Shown: positions 23,324-32,616 of the stretch, piece by piece
How positions within the stretch are numbered: position 1 is the first letter of the stretch
Layout: the number at the start of each line of letters is the position of its first letter
DNA from: Burkholderiaceae bacterium
Lineage (GTDB): Bacteria; Pseudomonadota; Gammaproteobacteria; Burkholderiales; Burkholderiaceae_E
NCBI GenBank assembly: GCA_019635275.1
Contig: JAHBZV010000003.1
Span: 1-64,000 of the forward strand
Reading direction: 5' to 3'
Length of the DNA: 64,000 nt
Program-made: the position numbers and the translations under genes
Notes under the pieces: model-generated
What the model was told of the DNA's origin: nothing
The model's input: only the letters and a program-made list of their open reading frames with translations
Databases searched by the model: none

Positions 23324-26300
23324 TTGAGCACTCACGTCCTGCCGTCCGCCGGGGCGGCCGCCACCGGCGCCCTGGCCGACCCCGCGCGCGACGACGTCGA
23401 TCGCGCCGCGGCCGCGCTCGCGGCGTTGCTCGCCGCGCATCCCGCGCCCGCAGCGGGTCAGGTGCGCACGCTGCCGGCCTGCCACGGCTCGGGCGATTCG
23501 CTGCTTCTCGCCGGCCTCGCGCAGCGCGAGACCGCCCTGGGGCGCGTGCTGGCGATCGTCGCCGCCGGCGCCCCCGACGCTCAGCGCCTGTCCGACGAGA
23601 TCCGCTGGTTCGCACCGCGGCTGCGCGTGCTGCTGTTGCCCGACTGGGAGACGCTGCCCTACGACGCCTTCTCGCCGCACCAGGACCTCATCTCCGAGCG
23701 GCTATCGACGCTCTACGCGCTGCAGCGTGGCGACTGCGACGTGCTGCTGGTGCCGGCGGGCACTGCGCTGTACCGGCTGGCTCCACCGGCGTTCCTCGCG
23801 TCGCACACGTTCTTCTTTCACAAGGGGCAACGGCTCGACGAGGCGGCGCTGCGCAGCCAGCTCACGCTGGCCGGCTACGAACACGTCTCGCAGGTGGTCC
23901 ATCCCGGCGAGTACTGCGTGCGCGGCGGCCTGATCGACCTCTACCCGATGGGCTCGGCGCTGCCCTACCGGCTCGACCTGTTCGGCGACGAGATCGAATC
24001 GATCCGCACCTTCGATCCGGACACCCAGCGCAGCCTGTACGCGATCGATCGGGTGCGGCTGCTGCCGGGACGCGAGTTCCCGATGGACGAGGCCGCGCGG
24101 ACGGCCTTCCGCAGCCGCTGGCGCGAGCGCTTCGAAGGCGATCCTTCGCGAAGCACCGTCTATCGCGACGTGGGCAACGGCATCGCACCCGCGGGCATCG
24201 AGTACTGGCTGCCTCTGTTCCACGACGGCACGGCGACGCTGTTCGACTACCTGCCCGCCACGACCGTGGTCGTCTCGCACGGCGACGTCGAGGACGCGTC
24301 GCGCCGCTTCGCCGACGAGGCCGGCCAGCGCTTCCGTTTCCTGTCGCACGACCCCGAGCGGCCGTTGCTGCGGCCCGACGAGCTGTTCATCGACGGCGGC
24401 CGGTTCTTCGTCGAGGCGCGCCGCTTCGGGCGCTGGTCGATCGCGCGCCCCGAGCCGCAAGCCCCCGGACCCGAGACTGACAAGGCCGCGTTCGCCACCA
24501 CGCTGCCCGACGTGGCCGTGAACCGCCGCGCACCGAACCCGGTCGAGCGGCTCGACGCGTTCTTCGAGGCCTCGCCACTGCGCAAGCTGATCGTCGCCGA
24601 GTCGCCCGGGCGCCGCGAGACGCTCGCGCAACTGCTGGCCGACCATGGCCTCGCGCTGCCGGCGCTCGACGATTGGGCCGCTTTCGCAGGCGCCGACGCG
24701 GCGTCGGCACTGGCGGTGGGTCCACTGCACGAGGGTTTCGCATTGCCCGGGGCCGGCATCGCCGTGCTCACCGAGTCGGAGCTGTTCACCGGCACCGCGC
24801 GGCGCACGCGCCGCGGCGTGCGCGCGTCGCAGACCGACATCGACTCGATCATCCGCGACCTCTCCGAGCTGAAAGTCGGCGACCCGGTGGTGCACGCGCA
24901 GCACGGTATCGGCCGCTACGAGGGCCTGGCGACGATGGACCTCGGCGACGGGCCGACCGAGTTCCTGCACCTCACCTACGCCAACCAGGCCACGCTGTAC
25001 GTGCCGGTGTCGCAGCTGCACGTGATCGGACGCTACAGCGGCGCCAATCCCGAGGACGCGCCGCTGCACCAGCTCGGCTCGGACCAGTGGGAGAAGGCGC
25101 GCACCCGCGCGGCGCGCCGCGCACGCGACGCCGCCGCCGAACTGCTGAACCTCTACGCGCGGCGCGCCGCGCGCACGGGTCACGCGTTCCGCTTCGCTGC
25201 GCACGACTACGAAGCCTTCGCCGACGGCTTCGCGTTCGAGGAGACGCCCGACCAGCTGGCGGCGATCCACGCCGTCGTGCAGGACATGGTCTCGGGCAAG
25301 CCGATGGACCGGCTGGTGTGCGGCGACGTCGGGTTCGGCAAGACCGAGGTGGCGTTGCGCGCCGCGTACGTCGCGGTGGCCGACGGCAAGCAGGTGGCGA
25401 TCCTCACGCCGACGACGCTGCTGGCCGAGCAGCACTTCCAGACCTTCTCCGACCGCTTCGCCGAGCTGCCGGTGAAGCTGGTCGAGTTGTCGCGCTTCCG
25501 TTCGCCGAAGGAGACCCGGGCGGCGATCGCCGACATCGTCGCCGGGCGCGTCGACATCGTCATCGGCACGCACAAGCTGCTGTCGTCCGACGTGAAGTTC
25601 CCCCGGCTCGGCCTGGTCATCATCGACGAGGAGCACCGCTTCGGCGTGCGCCAGAAGGAGGCACTGAAGGCACTGCGCGCCGAGGTCGACGTGCTGACGC
25701 TGACCGCCACGCCCATACCGCGCACGCTCGCGATGAGCCTCGAAGGCATCCGCGACTTCTCGGTGATCGCCACCGCACCGCAGAAACGGCTGGCCATCAA
25801 GACGTTCGTGCGTCGCGAGTCCGACAGCGCGATCCGCGAAGCGCTGCTGCGCGAGTTGAAGCGCGGCGGCCAGGCCTACTTCCTGCACAACGAGGTCGAA
25901 ACGATCGAGAATCGCCGCACGCGGCTCGCGGAACTGGTGCCCGAGGCCCGCATCGCGGTCGCCCACGGCCAGATGCCCGAGCGCGAGCTCGAGCGCGTGA
26001 TGCGCGACTTCCATCAGCAGCGCTTCAACGTGCTGCTGTGCACGACGATCATCGAGACCGGCATCGACGTGCCGACCGCGAACACCATCGTGATCCACCG
26101 CGCCGACCGCTTCGGCCTGGCGCAGCTGCACCAGCTGCGCGGCCGGGTCGGCCGCTCGCACCACCAGGCCTACGCCTACCTGCTGATCCCCGACGAGGCG
26201 GCGATCACGCGCGACGCGGGCAAGCGGCTCGAGGCGATCCAGGCGATGGAGGAGCTCGGCTCGGGGTTCTACCTCGCGATGCACGACCTCGAGATCCGCG

Positions 26301-26887
26301 GCGCCGGCGAGGTGCTCGGCGAATCGCAGTCAGGCGACATGCAGGAGGTGGGTTTCGCGCTGTACACCGACATGCTCGACGAGGCGGTCCGCTCGCTGAA
26401 GGCCGGACGCGAGCCCGACCTGTCGGCACCACTGGCCGCCACCACCGAGATCAAGCTGCACGTGCCCGCGCTGCTGCCGACCGACTACTGCCCCGACGTC
26501 CACGAGCGACTGACGCTGTACAAGCGCATGGCCAACTGCGCGACCGTGGACGCGCTCGACGCCCTGCGCGAAGAACTGGTCGACCGCTTCGGCAAGCTGC
26601 CCGAGGCGGCACGCGCGCTGGTCGAGACGCACCGGCTGCGCATCGATTCGCAACCGCTGGGCATCGCCCGGATCGATGCGGCGTCCGAGGCAATCGTCGT
26701 GCAGTTCGTCCCGAACCCGCCGATCGACCCCGCGGCGATCATCCGCTTCATCCAGAGCCGGCGCGACGTGAAGCTCGCCGGCCCCGACCGGCTGCGCTTC
26801 ACGCTTTCGACCCCGGACCTCGCCGCGCGCCTGCAGCGCATCCGCGAGATCCTCGCGGGCCTCGTCGACAAGGCGCCGAAGCGATGA
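23324..26887 (+). CDS. mfd: Transcription-repair coupling factor Mfd
   Basis: The 1187-residue ATPase removes stalled RNA polymerase and recruits UvrAB. Order: UvrB-like region (residues 1 to about 340, with [19 protein letters not shown]), linker, the RNA-polymerase interaction domain near residue 515 ([20 protein letters not shown]), SF2 motor with Walker [10 protein letters not shown] near 667, DEEH near 767, [18 protein letters not shown] and QLRGRVGRS, then the C-terminal TRCF domain ([20 protein letters not shown] region). The start is TTG at 23324, the only plausible start before the conserved N-terminus; ispD is divergent. The stop overlaps the serB start. Confidence 0.95.
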   Translation: MSTHVLPSAGAAATGALADPARDDVDRAAAALAALLAAHPAPAAGQVRTLPACHGSGDSLLLAGLAQRETALGRVLAIVAAGAPDAQRLSDEIRWFAPRLRVLLLPDWETLPYDAFSPHQDLISERLSTLYALQRGDCDVLLVPAGTALYRLAPPAFLASHTFFFHKGQRLDEAALRSQLTLAGYEHVSQVVHPGEYCVRGGLIDLYPMGSALPYRLDLFGDEIESIRTFDPDTQRSLYAIDRVRLLPGREFPMDEAARTAFRSRWRERFEGDPSRSTVYRDVGNGIAPAGIEYWLPLFHDGTATLFDYLPATTVVVSHGDVEDASRRFADEAGQRFRFLSHDPERPLLRPDELFIDGGRFFVEARRFGRWSIARPEPQAPGPETDKAAFATTLPDVAVNRRAPNPVERLDAFFEASPLRKLIVAESPGRRETLAQLLADHGLALPALDDWAAFAGADAASALAVGPLHEGFALPGAGIAVLTESELFTGTARRTRRGVRASQTDIDSIIRDLSELKVGDPVVHAQHGIGRYEGLATMDLGDGPTEFLHLTYANQATLYVPVSQLHVIGRYSGANPEDAPLHQLGSDQWEKARTRAARRARDAAAELLNLYARRAARTGHAFRFAAHDYEAFADGFAFEETPDQLAAIHAVVQDMVSGKPMDRLVCGDVGFGKTEVALRAAYVAVADGKQVAILTPTTLLAEQHFQTFSDRFAELPVKLVELSRFRSPKETRAAIADIVAGRVDIVIGTHKLLSSDVKFPRLGLVIIDEEHRFGVRQKEALKALRAEVDVLTLTATPIPRTLAMSLEGIRDFSVIATAPQKRLAIKTFVRRESDSAIREALLRELKRGGQAYFLHNEVETIENRRTRLAELVPEARIAVAHGQMPERELERVMRDFHQQRFNVLLCTTIIETGIDVPTANTIVIHRADRFGLAQLHQLRGRVGRSHHQAYAYLLIPDEAAITRDAGKRLEAIQAMEELGSGFYLAMHDLEIRGAGEVLGESQSGDMQEVGFALYTDMLDEAVRSLKAGREPDLSAPLAATTEIKLHVPALLPTDYCPDVHERLTLYKRMANCATVDALDALREELVDRFGKLPEAARALVETHRLRIDSQPLGIARIDAASEAIVVQFVPNPPIDPAAIIRFIQSRRDVKLAGPDRLRFTLSTPDLAARLQRIREILAGLVDKAPKR

Positions 26888-27741
26888 GCCGGCTCGTCGT
26901 CCAGCACCCCCGGCTCTCCGACGCCGCGGTAGCGGCGTTCCGCGCCGCGCTCGGCCGCGCGCCCACGCTGCACCTGCCGCAACTCGCCACCTGGGAGCCG
27001 GTCACGATCGACGGCGACCGCGTCGGCGAGATCGCAGACAGCCTCGGCGTCGATGCCGAGATCGTGCCGCTGTCGGCGCGGCTGTCCGACTACCGGCTGA
27101 TCGCGTTCGACATGGACTCGACGCTGATCACGATCGAGTGCATCGACGAGATCGCCGAGTTCGCCGGAAGGAAGGCCGAAGTCGCGGCGATCACCGAGGC
27201 GGCCATGCGCGGCGAGATTGCCGACTACAACGAGAGCCTGCGGAGACGCGTCGCGCTGCTCGCCGGCCTTCCCGAATCCACGCTGCAGCGCGTCTACGAC
27301 GAGCGGGTGCGCCTGTCGCCCGGCGCCGAGGCGCTGATCGTCGCGTCGCGCGCCGCCGGCCTGAAGATCCTGCTGGTCTCGGGCGGCTTCACGTTCTTCA
27401 CCGAGCGGCTGGCGGCGCGGTTGCACCTCGACTTCACGCGCTCGAACACGCTGGAGATCGCCGACGGGCGGCTGACCGGGCGCGTGCTCGGCGAGATCGT
27501 CAACGCCGACGTGAAGCGCCGCGTGGTCGAGGAGACCTGCGCGGCGGTCGGCTGCACGCCCGCGCAGGCGATCGTCGTCGGCGACGGCGCCAACGACCTC
27601 AAGATGATGTCGATCGCCGGGGTCTCGGTCGCCTACCGGGCCAAGCCGATCGTGCACTCGGAGACCACGCACGCGATCAACCACTGCGGGCTCGACGCGA
27701 TCCTGAACTGGTTCGTCGACCAGCTGCCCGCGGCGCCATGA
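26884..27741 (+). CDS. serB: Phosphoserine phosphatase
   Basis: The 285-residue HAD enzyme performs the last step of serine synthesis. HAD motif I DMDSTLI near residues 77-83 carries the nucleophile Asp, motif II is LLVSGGF near 163-169, and motif IV GDGANDLKM is near 234. CIDEIAEFAG after motif I is typical of SerB. The N-terminal ~70 residues are a short ACT-like region. It is coupled to mfd by ATGA and to the following transporter by ATGA. Confidence 0.94.
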   Translation: MSRLVVQHPRLSDAAVAAFRAALGRAPTLHLPQLATWEPVTIDGDRVGEIADSLGVDAEIVPLSARLSDYRLIAFDMDSTLITIECIDEIAEFAGRKAEVAAITEAAMRGEIADYNESLRRRVALLAGLPESTLQRVYDERVRLSPGAEALIVASRAAGLKILLVSGGFTFFTERLAARLHLDFTRSNTLEIADGRLTGRVLGEIVNADVKRRVVEETCAAVGCTPAQAIVVGDGANDLKMMSIAGVSVAYRAKPIVHSETTHAINHCGLDAILNWFVDQLPAAP

Positions 27742-28913
27742 GCGGCCGAGCCGGCGGCCTCGCAACCGCCACCGCCGGCGCCTGCGCGCTCGCGCTGGCG
27801 ATGGGCATCGGCCGCTTCGCGTACACGCCGATGCTGCCGGCGATGCTCGAGGAGTCCAGCCTCGGGCTGTCGGCGGCGGGGCTGGTCGCGTCGGCGAACT
27901 TCCTCGGCTACCTGATCGGCGCGCTGCTCGCAACGCGCGCGTTCTTCGCGCGTCGGCGGACCGGCTGGCTGCGCGCCGGGCTGGCGCTGAGCGCGTTCAC
28001 CACCGCCGCGATGGCGCTCGACGTCGGTGCCTCCGGCTGGGCCGCGGTGCGCCTGGCCTCGGGCGTCGCGAGCGCGTTCGTGCTGGTGTTCACCTCGGCA
28101 ATCGTGTTCGAGATCGCCGCCCGCGAGGGCCGACCGATGCTGGGCAGCCTGCTCTACGCCGGCGTCGGCGTCGGGATCGCGGCTTCGGCGCTGCTGGTGT
28201 TCGCGGGCCGCGAAGCCAGCTGGAGCGCAGCGCGGCTGTGGTGGGCGCTGGCCGGCCTGTCGGCGCTGCTGGCGCTCGCGCCGTGGCGCGTCCTCGACCG
28301 CCCGCCAGGCGCCTCGCCGCCGTCGCGCGCCGACGCTGCGCGCCACGGCGCCGATCGCCGCGCGCTCGCCCGGCTGGTCTGGTCGTACGGATGCCTGGGC
28401 TTCGGCTACGTGATCACCGCCACCTTCCTCGTCGTGATGGTGCGCCGCATGCCGGACGCGCGCGCGCTCGAGTTCTGGACCTGGGCGGTGGTCGGGCTCG
28501 CCGGCGCGCCGTCGAACTGGGCGTGGGCAAAGGTGGCGCAGCGCACCGGACCCTACGCGGCGATCGTGGCGGCCTTCGTGCTCGAGGCGGCGGGTGTCGC
28601 GCTGGCCGCAGCGGGGCACGGCGCCGCGGCGCTGCTCGTCGGCGCAGCCCTGCTCGGCGGCACGTTCATGGCGATCACGGCGCTCGGGCTGGCCACCGCG
28701 CGCCAGCTCGCACCCGACCGCCCCGACCAGACGATCGCGCGAATGACGGTCGCGTTCAGCATCGGGCAGATCGCCGGGCCGGCCGTCGGAGGCTGGCTCG
28801 CCGAGCGCAGCGGCTCGTTCGCGGCCCCTTCGTGGCTGGCGGCCGCGGTGCTTCTGCTAGGCGCCGCGCTGGCCGCCGCGGCCGGCCGCGGCGGCCGGCC
28901 GGGTCCGCGCTGA
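27738..28913 (+). CDS. YbfB/YjiJ family MFS transporter
   Basis: The 391-residue major facilitator protein has about 12 hydrophobic segments and the family N-terminus GIGRFAYTPMLPAML near residues 22-36. Helix 11 region RMTVAFSIGQIAGPAVGGWLAE is typical. The substrate is not known; the family probably exports small metabolites. It overlaps serB by 4 bp, making a mfd-serB-transporter run, and ends 10 bp before the convergent PEP-CTERM gene. Confidence 0.87.
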   Translation: MSGRAGGLATATAGACALALAMGIGRFAYTPMLPAMLEESSLGLSAAGLVASANFLGYLIGALLATRAFFARRRTGWLRAGLALSAFTTAAMALDVGASGWAAVRLASGVASAFVLVFTSAIVFEIAAREGRPMLGSLLYAGVGVGIAASALLVFAGREASWSAARLWWALAGLSALLALAPWRVLDRPPGASPPSRADAARHGADRRALARLVWSYGCLGFGYVITATFLVVMVRRMPDARALEFWTWAVVGLAGAPSNWAWAKVAQRTGPYAAIVAAFVLEAAGVALAAAGHGAAALLVGAALLGGTFMAITALGLATARQLAPDRPDQTIARMTVAFSIGQIAGPAVGGWLAERSGSFAAPSWLAAAVLLLGAALAAAAGRGGRPGPR

Positions 28914-28923
28914 AGCGCGCGAC

Positions 28924-29496
28924 TCAGCGCTGGCGTTGGCGACGCGCCGCGAAGCCCGCCAGGCCGAGTCCGAGCGCGAGCAGCGGCAGCGTGCCGGGCA
29001 GCGGAACGGCGCCCGAACCGGATCGCTCGATCACGTAGCCGCGCAGGAAACCGTAGTCGCGACCGACCGTGTCGGCCGCGTCGTTCCAGCCCCAGCCGCT
29101 GCGGAAGTCGTAGGCGAGATAGTCTTCGTTGCCGGAATTGTTCGGCTCCCCGCCCCACCAGTGGGTGTACGAGAACGCCTCGCCCGTCACCCAGGCCCAG
29201 GTGCCTTCGACCGCGGCATCGCTCGCGCCCAGCCAGTAGTGCGAGCGCGACGCCGGCGACGCGGGCAGCAGGCTGGCAACGAAGGAGTCCTCGCCGCCCG
29301 AGGTGATCGTCGCGAGGTGCCAGCCCGAGCCGAGCGCGGCCGTGGCGGCCTGCGCGGCCGTCCAGGTGATCCCCTCGGCGGTGATCACGTCGTACTCGTG
29401 CCCGTTGGAGGCCCAGATCACGCCGGCCTGCGCACCCTGCGCCGCCAGCCCCAGCGCGACCGCGCCCATCCAGACCTTCAAGCTCCGCTGCGACAT
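28924..29496 (-). CDS. PEP-CTERM-sorted C-type lectin-domain protein
   Basis: The 190-residue secreted protein has a signal peptide ([24 protein letters not shown] cut near residue 23), a C-type lectin-like domain ([20 protein letters not shown]..., [32 protein letters not shown], about residues 30-150) and a PEP-CTERM tail [19 protein letters not shown] then ARRQRQR. That tail marks proteins cut and placed by exosortase, usually in EPS- or biofilm-forming bacteria. The start at 29496 has a GGAGGAA ribosome site. No exosortase is in the window. A sigma-54-type promoter lies 35 bp upstream. Confidence 0.87.
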   Translation of the reverse strand: MSQRSLKVWMGAVALGLAAQGAQAGVIWASNGHEYDVITAEGITWTAAQAATAALGSGWHLATITSGGEDSFVASLLPASPASRSHYWLGASDAAVEGTWAWVTGEAFSYTHWWGGEPNNSGNEDYLAYDFRSGWGWNDAADTVGRDYGFLRGYVIERSGSGAVPLPGTLPLLALGLGLAGFAARRQRQR

Positions 29497-29530
29497 CGTG
29501 TTCCTCCAGGTTGTCTCGGGACAATGCCGA

Positions 29531-29546
29531 GGCAAGTTTCATACCA
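29531..29546 (-). promoter_or_regulatory. Sigma-54 (RpoN) promoter of the PEP-CTERM gene
   Basis: On the minus strand TGGTATGAAACTTGCC matches the -24/-12 consensus TGGyAyrN4TTGC at every fixed position, with the exact 10-bp spacing between GG and GC. Start of transcription would be near 29520, leaving a leader of about 24 nt that contains the GGAGGAA ribosome site. PEP-CTERM genes in related bacteria are often under sigma-54 with the PrsK/PrsR pair, which agrees. An ACAAG-CC-CTTGT palindrome (29552-29563) lies just upstream. Confidence 0.65.
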
Positions 29547-29667
29547 TAGGCACAAGCCCTTGTTTTCATTGGAGATGGGCAGGCTCGCGCGAGGCACGTG
29601 TAAGAAATACCGACGGGGAATGTTCCCGAGTCGCCCGCGACGGCGACCGCGACCGGCCGTGCAGGCG

Positions 29668-31065
29668 TCAGGCCGGCACCGCGAACAGGTCGTGCTCGTC
29701 GGCCTCGACGATGCGCACGGCGAGTTCGCTGCCGGCAGGCAGCGCGCGCGCCTGCGGCTCGCCGTCGAGCGCGACGTAGACCAGCCCGTCGATCTCCGGC
29801 GCTTCCCCGGCCGAGCGCGTCGCGGCGCGCCAGGCGCCGGCTTCCGGGTCGTGCTCGATTGCGTCGACGATCACCGTGCAGGTCGTGCCGACCCGCCGCT
29901 GCAGTCGCCGCGCGCTGATGGCCGACTGGACTTCCATGAAGCGGGCGCGCCTGTCTTCACGGACCTCGTCGGGCAACTGGCCCGGCAGCGCGTTGGCCGC
30001 CGCGCCGTCCACCGGCGAGTACGCGAAGCAGCCCACGCGATCGAGCTCGGCCTCGCGCAGGAACGCGAGCAGGTGCTCGAACTCGGCCTCGGTCTCGCCG
30101 GGAAATCCGGCGATGAAGGTGCTGCGGATCGTCAGCTCCGGACACACCGCCCGCCACGCGCGGATGCGCTCGATGTTCTTCTCGCCCGAGGCGGGCCGCT
30201 TCATCAGCTTCAGGATCCGCGGATGCGAATGCTGGAACGGCACGTCGAGGTAGGGCAGTACCCTGCCCTCGGCCATCAGCGGCAGCACCTCGTCGACGTG
30301 CGGGTACGGGTAGACATAGTGCAGCCGCACGCGCGCACCGAGCTGCGCGAGCTCGCGCACCAGCTCGGTCATCCGCGTGCGCACCGGGCGCCCGTCGACG
30401 AAGCCGGTGCGGTAGCGGACGTCCACGCCGTAGGCGCTGGTGTCCTGCGAGATCACCAGCAGCTCACGGACGCCCACCTTCACCAGCGCCTCGGCCTCGC
30501 GCAGCACCTCGCCGATCGGGCGGCTGGCCAGGTCGCCGCGCATCGACGGGATGATGCAGAACGTGCAGCGGTGGTTGCAGCCCTCGGATATCTTCAGGTA
30601 GGCGTAGTGCCGTGGCGTGAGCTTCACGCCGCCGGCGGGAACGAGGTCGGCGAACGGGTCGTGCGGCCTCGGCAGGTGCGCGTGAATGTGCCCCATGACC
30701 TCGTCGGTCGCGTGCGGGCCGGTCACCGCGAGCACCTTGGGGTGCACCTCGCCGACCAGCGTCCCGCCGCCGCTGCCGCGGCGGGCGCCGAGGCACCCGG
30801 TGACGATCACCTTGCCGTTCTCGGCAAGCGCCTCGCCGATCGCGTCGAGCGACTCCTGCACCGCCTCGTCGATGAAACCGCAGGTGTTCACCACGACCAG
30901 GTCCGAGCCGTCGTAGTCGCCGACGATGTCGTACCCCTCGGCGCGCAACTGGGTCAGGATGCGCTCGGAATCGACCATCGCCTTCGGGCACCCGAGCGAG
31001 ACGAACCCGACCCGTGGCGGAGACTTGCGACTGCGCCGGCGGGCGGGTTTTTCGGCGGAGCTCAT
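29668..31065 (-). CDS. rimO: Ribosomal protein S12 methylthiotransferase RimO
   Basis: The 465-residue radical-SAM enzyme adds a methylthio group to Asp of ribosomal protein S12. MTTase N-domain: [16 protein letters not shown] (about residues 23-38), [11 protein letters not shown] near 63-73 and TGCLGAR near 93-99; radical [11 protein letters not shown] near 168-175; a C-terminal TRAM domain. [13 protein letters not shown] is the RimO hallmark that separates it from MiaB. The ATG at 31065 ([22 protein letters not shown]) gives a basic leader. It follows phaR on the same strand with a terminator between. Confidence 0.94.
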   Translation of the reverse strand: MSSAEKPARRRSRKSPPRVGFVSLGCPKAMVDSERILTQLRAEGYDIVGDYDGSDLVVVNTCGFIDEAVQESLDAIGEALAENGKVIVTGCLGARRGSGGGTLVGEVHPKVLAVTGPHATDEVMGHIHAHLPRPHDPFADLVPAGGVKLTPRHYAYLKISEGCNHRCTFCIIPSMRGDLASRPIGEVLREAEALVKVGVRELLVISQDTSAYGVDVRYRTGFVDGRPVRTRMTELVRELAQLGARVRLHYVYPYPHVDEVLPLMAEGRVLPYLDVPFQHSHPRILKLMKRPASGEKNIERIRAWRAVCPELTIRSTFIAGFPGETEAEFEHLLAFLREAELDRVGCFAYSPVDGAAANALPGQLPDEVREDRRARFMEVQSAISARRLQRRVGTTCTVIVDAIEHDPEAGAWRAATRSAGEAPEIDGLVYVALDGEPQARALPAGSELAVRIVEADEHDLFAVPA

Positions 31066-31106
31066 CGGTCGCTCGAGTGCTTCGGTGGGCGGGCGCGGCC
31101 CGGAAC

Positions 31107-31131
31107 AAAAAACGCCGCGGCGAGGCGGCGT
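31107..31131 (-). terminator. Intrinsic terminator after phaR
   Basis: In the minus-strand direction, stem ACGCCGC/GCGGCGT with a 6-nt loop is followed directly by a run of six T. It ends the pha transcript 54-78 bp after the phaR stop. Confidence 0.8.
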
Positions 31132-31184
31132 GGGCATTCGTCGGACGGATTGTACCGTCCGGGCACGGGTGGCGTCGGCGCCAC

Positions 31185-31757
31185 CTACTTCTTGTCGGGC
31201 GGCGCCTGCCCGGAGCCCTGGGCGGGCGCTCCGGGGAACGGGAAGTTCTGGAACATGTTGCGGGTCTGCGCCTGCATCTGCTCCTGCATCTGTACGAACA
31301 GGTTCTTGCTCTGCTCGATGTAGTTGCCCATCATCGTCTGGATCATCGGCGCCTGCACCGACATGAACTGCGCCCACATCTCGGGGTTCGGCATGCCCTT
31401 GGCGTCGTAGAAGCCCTTCGACTGCTCCTGCATCTTGTTCTGGATCTCGACGAAGGCCTGCATCGTCTTCTCGAGGTATGCGCCCATCATCCCCTGCATC
31501 GCGTGCCCGTAGAAGCGGATGATCTGAGCCAGCATTCCGGACGAGAACAGCGGCGCGCCACCGGCCTCCTCCTCGAGGATGATCTGCAGCAGGATGCTGC
31601 GGGTCAGGTCCTCGTTGCTCTTGGCGTCGACGACCTTGAAGTCCTCGTTCTCGAGCACCAGCTGCTTGACGTCGGCGAGCGTGATGTAGGCGCTCGTCTG
31701 CGTGTCGTACAGGCGGCGGTTGGGGTACTTCTTGATCAGCCGGGTGGCGTTCGCCAT
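31185..31757 (-). CDS. phaR: Polyhydroxyalkanoate synthesis repressor PhaR
   Basis: The 190-residue protein binds PHB granules and DNA and represses phasin (phaP) genes until polymer forms. The N-terminal DNA-binding part has [22 protein letters not shown], and the PHB-binding accumulation regulator domain [21 protein letters not shown] follows (both quoted in part). The C-terminal half is Met/Gln-rich. The ATG at 31757 ([18 protein letters not shown]) has a GGAGA ribosome site. It is 13 bp after phaB. Confidence 0.93.
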   Translation of the reverse strand: MANATRLIKKYPNRRLYDTQTSAYITLADVKQLVLENEDFKVVDAKSNEDLTRSILLQIILEEEAGGAPLFSSGMLAQIIRFYGHAMQGMMGAYLEKTMQAFVEIQNKMQEQSKGFYDAKGMPNPEMWAQFMSVQAPMIQTMMGNYIEQSKNLFVQMQEQMQAQTRNMFQNFPFPGAPAQGSGQAPPDKK

Positions 31758-31770
31758 CGCGTCGTCTCCA

Positions 31771-32508
31771 TCAGCCCATGTGCAGGCCGCCGTTGCACGA
31801 GAAGTCGGCACCGGTCGTGAAGCCCGCGTCGTCGGTCGTCAGCCAACCGACGATCGACGCGATCTCCTCGGCCTTGCCGAGGCGCCTGACCGGAATCGTC
31901 TGGATGATCTTCTCGCGCACGTCCTCGCGCACCGCCATCACCATGTCGGTGGCGATGTACCCGGGCGACACCGTGTTCACGGTCACGCCCTTGCTGGCGA
32001 CTTCCTGCGCCAGCGCCATCGTGAAGCCGTGCATGCCCGCCTTGGCGGCCGAGTAGTTGGTCTGGCCGAACTGCCCCTTCTCGCCGTTGACCGACGAGAT
32101 GTTGACGATCCGGCCCCAGTTGCGGTCGAGCATTCCGTCGATGACCTGCTTGGTCACGTTGAACAGCGAGTTCAGGTTGGTGTCGATGACCGAGCGCCAG
32201 TCGTCGAGCGACATCTTGCGGAACACGCCGTCGCGCGTGATGCCGGCGTTGTTCACCAGGACGTCGATCGGCCCGATTTCGGCCTTCACCTTCTCGAAGG
32301 CCGCGCGCGTCGAATCCCAGTCGGCGACGTTGCCCACCGACGCGTGGAACGTGTAGCCAGCCGCCTTCTGCTCGGCCAGCCACTTGGCGTGGTCGCGCGT
32401 CGGCCCGCAGCCGGCGACCACGGTGTAGCCCATGTCGTGGAAACGGCGGCAGATCGCGGTGCCGATCCCGCCCATGCCGCCCGTCACGTAGGCGATCTTC
32501 TTGCTCAT
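31771..32508 (-). CDS. phaB: Acetoacetyl-CoA reductase PhaB
   Basis: The 245-residue short-chain dehydrogenase makes (R)-3-hydroxybutyryl-CoA with NADPH. Cofactor motif TGGMGGIGTA near residues 9-18, NNAGITRDG near 88-96, Ser in INISSVNGEKGQFGQ near 138, and the YSAAK catalytic pair near 151-155. It lies between phaC and phaR in the usual betaproteobacterial order, but phaA (thiolase) is not in the cluster, so the thiolase must be elsewhere. Confidence 0.94.
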   Translation of the reverse strand: MSKKIAYVTGGMGGIGTAICRRFHDMGYTVVAGCGPTRDHAKWLAEQKAAGYTFHASVGNVADWDSTRAAFEKVKAEIGPIDVLVNNAGITRDGVFRKMSLDDWRSVIDTNLNSLFNVTKQVIDGMLDRNWGRIVNISSVNGEKGQFGQTNYSAAKAGMHGFTMALAQEVASKGVTVNTVSPGYIATDMVMAVREDVREKIIQTIPVRRLGKAEEIASIVGWLTTDDAGFTTGADFSCNGGLHMG

Positions 32509-32616
32509 CGGTGTCTTCCTCTCGTTGGTAGGGAATGGCTCGGGACGGGCGCGTGGCGGCCCACCCGGTAGGCGTGCGACTGCGACTGACTTCCGCTGCT
32601 GCTGGCTCGCACCTCC

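Noticed and set aside
23702-26284. Long open frame of about 860 codons antisense to mfd
   Set aside because: Arg/Gln/Leu/Val-rich composition without motifs, and it mirrors mfd codons; mfd itself is fully supported.
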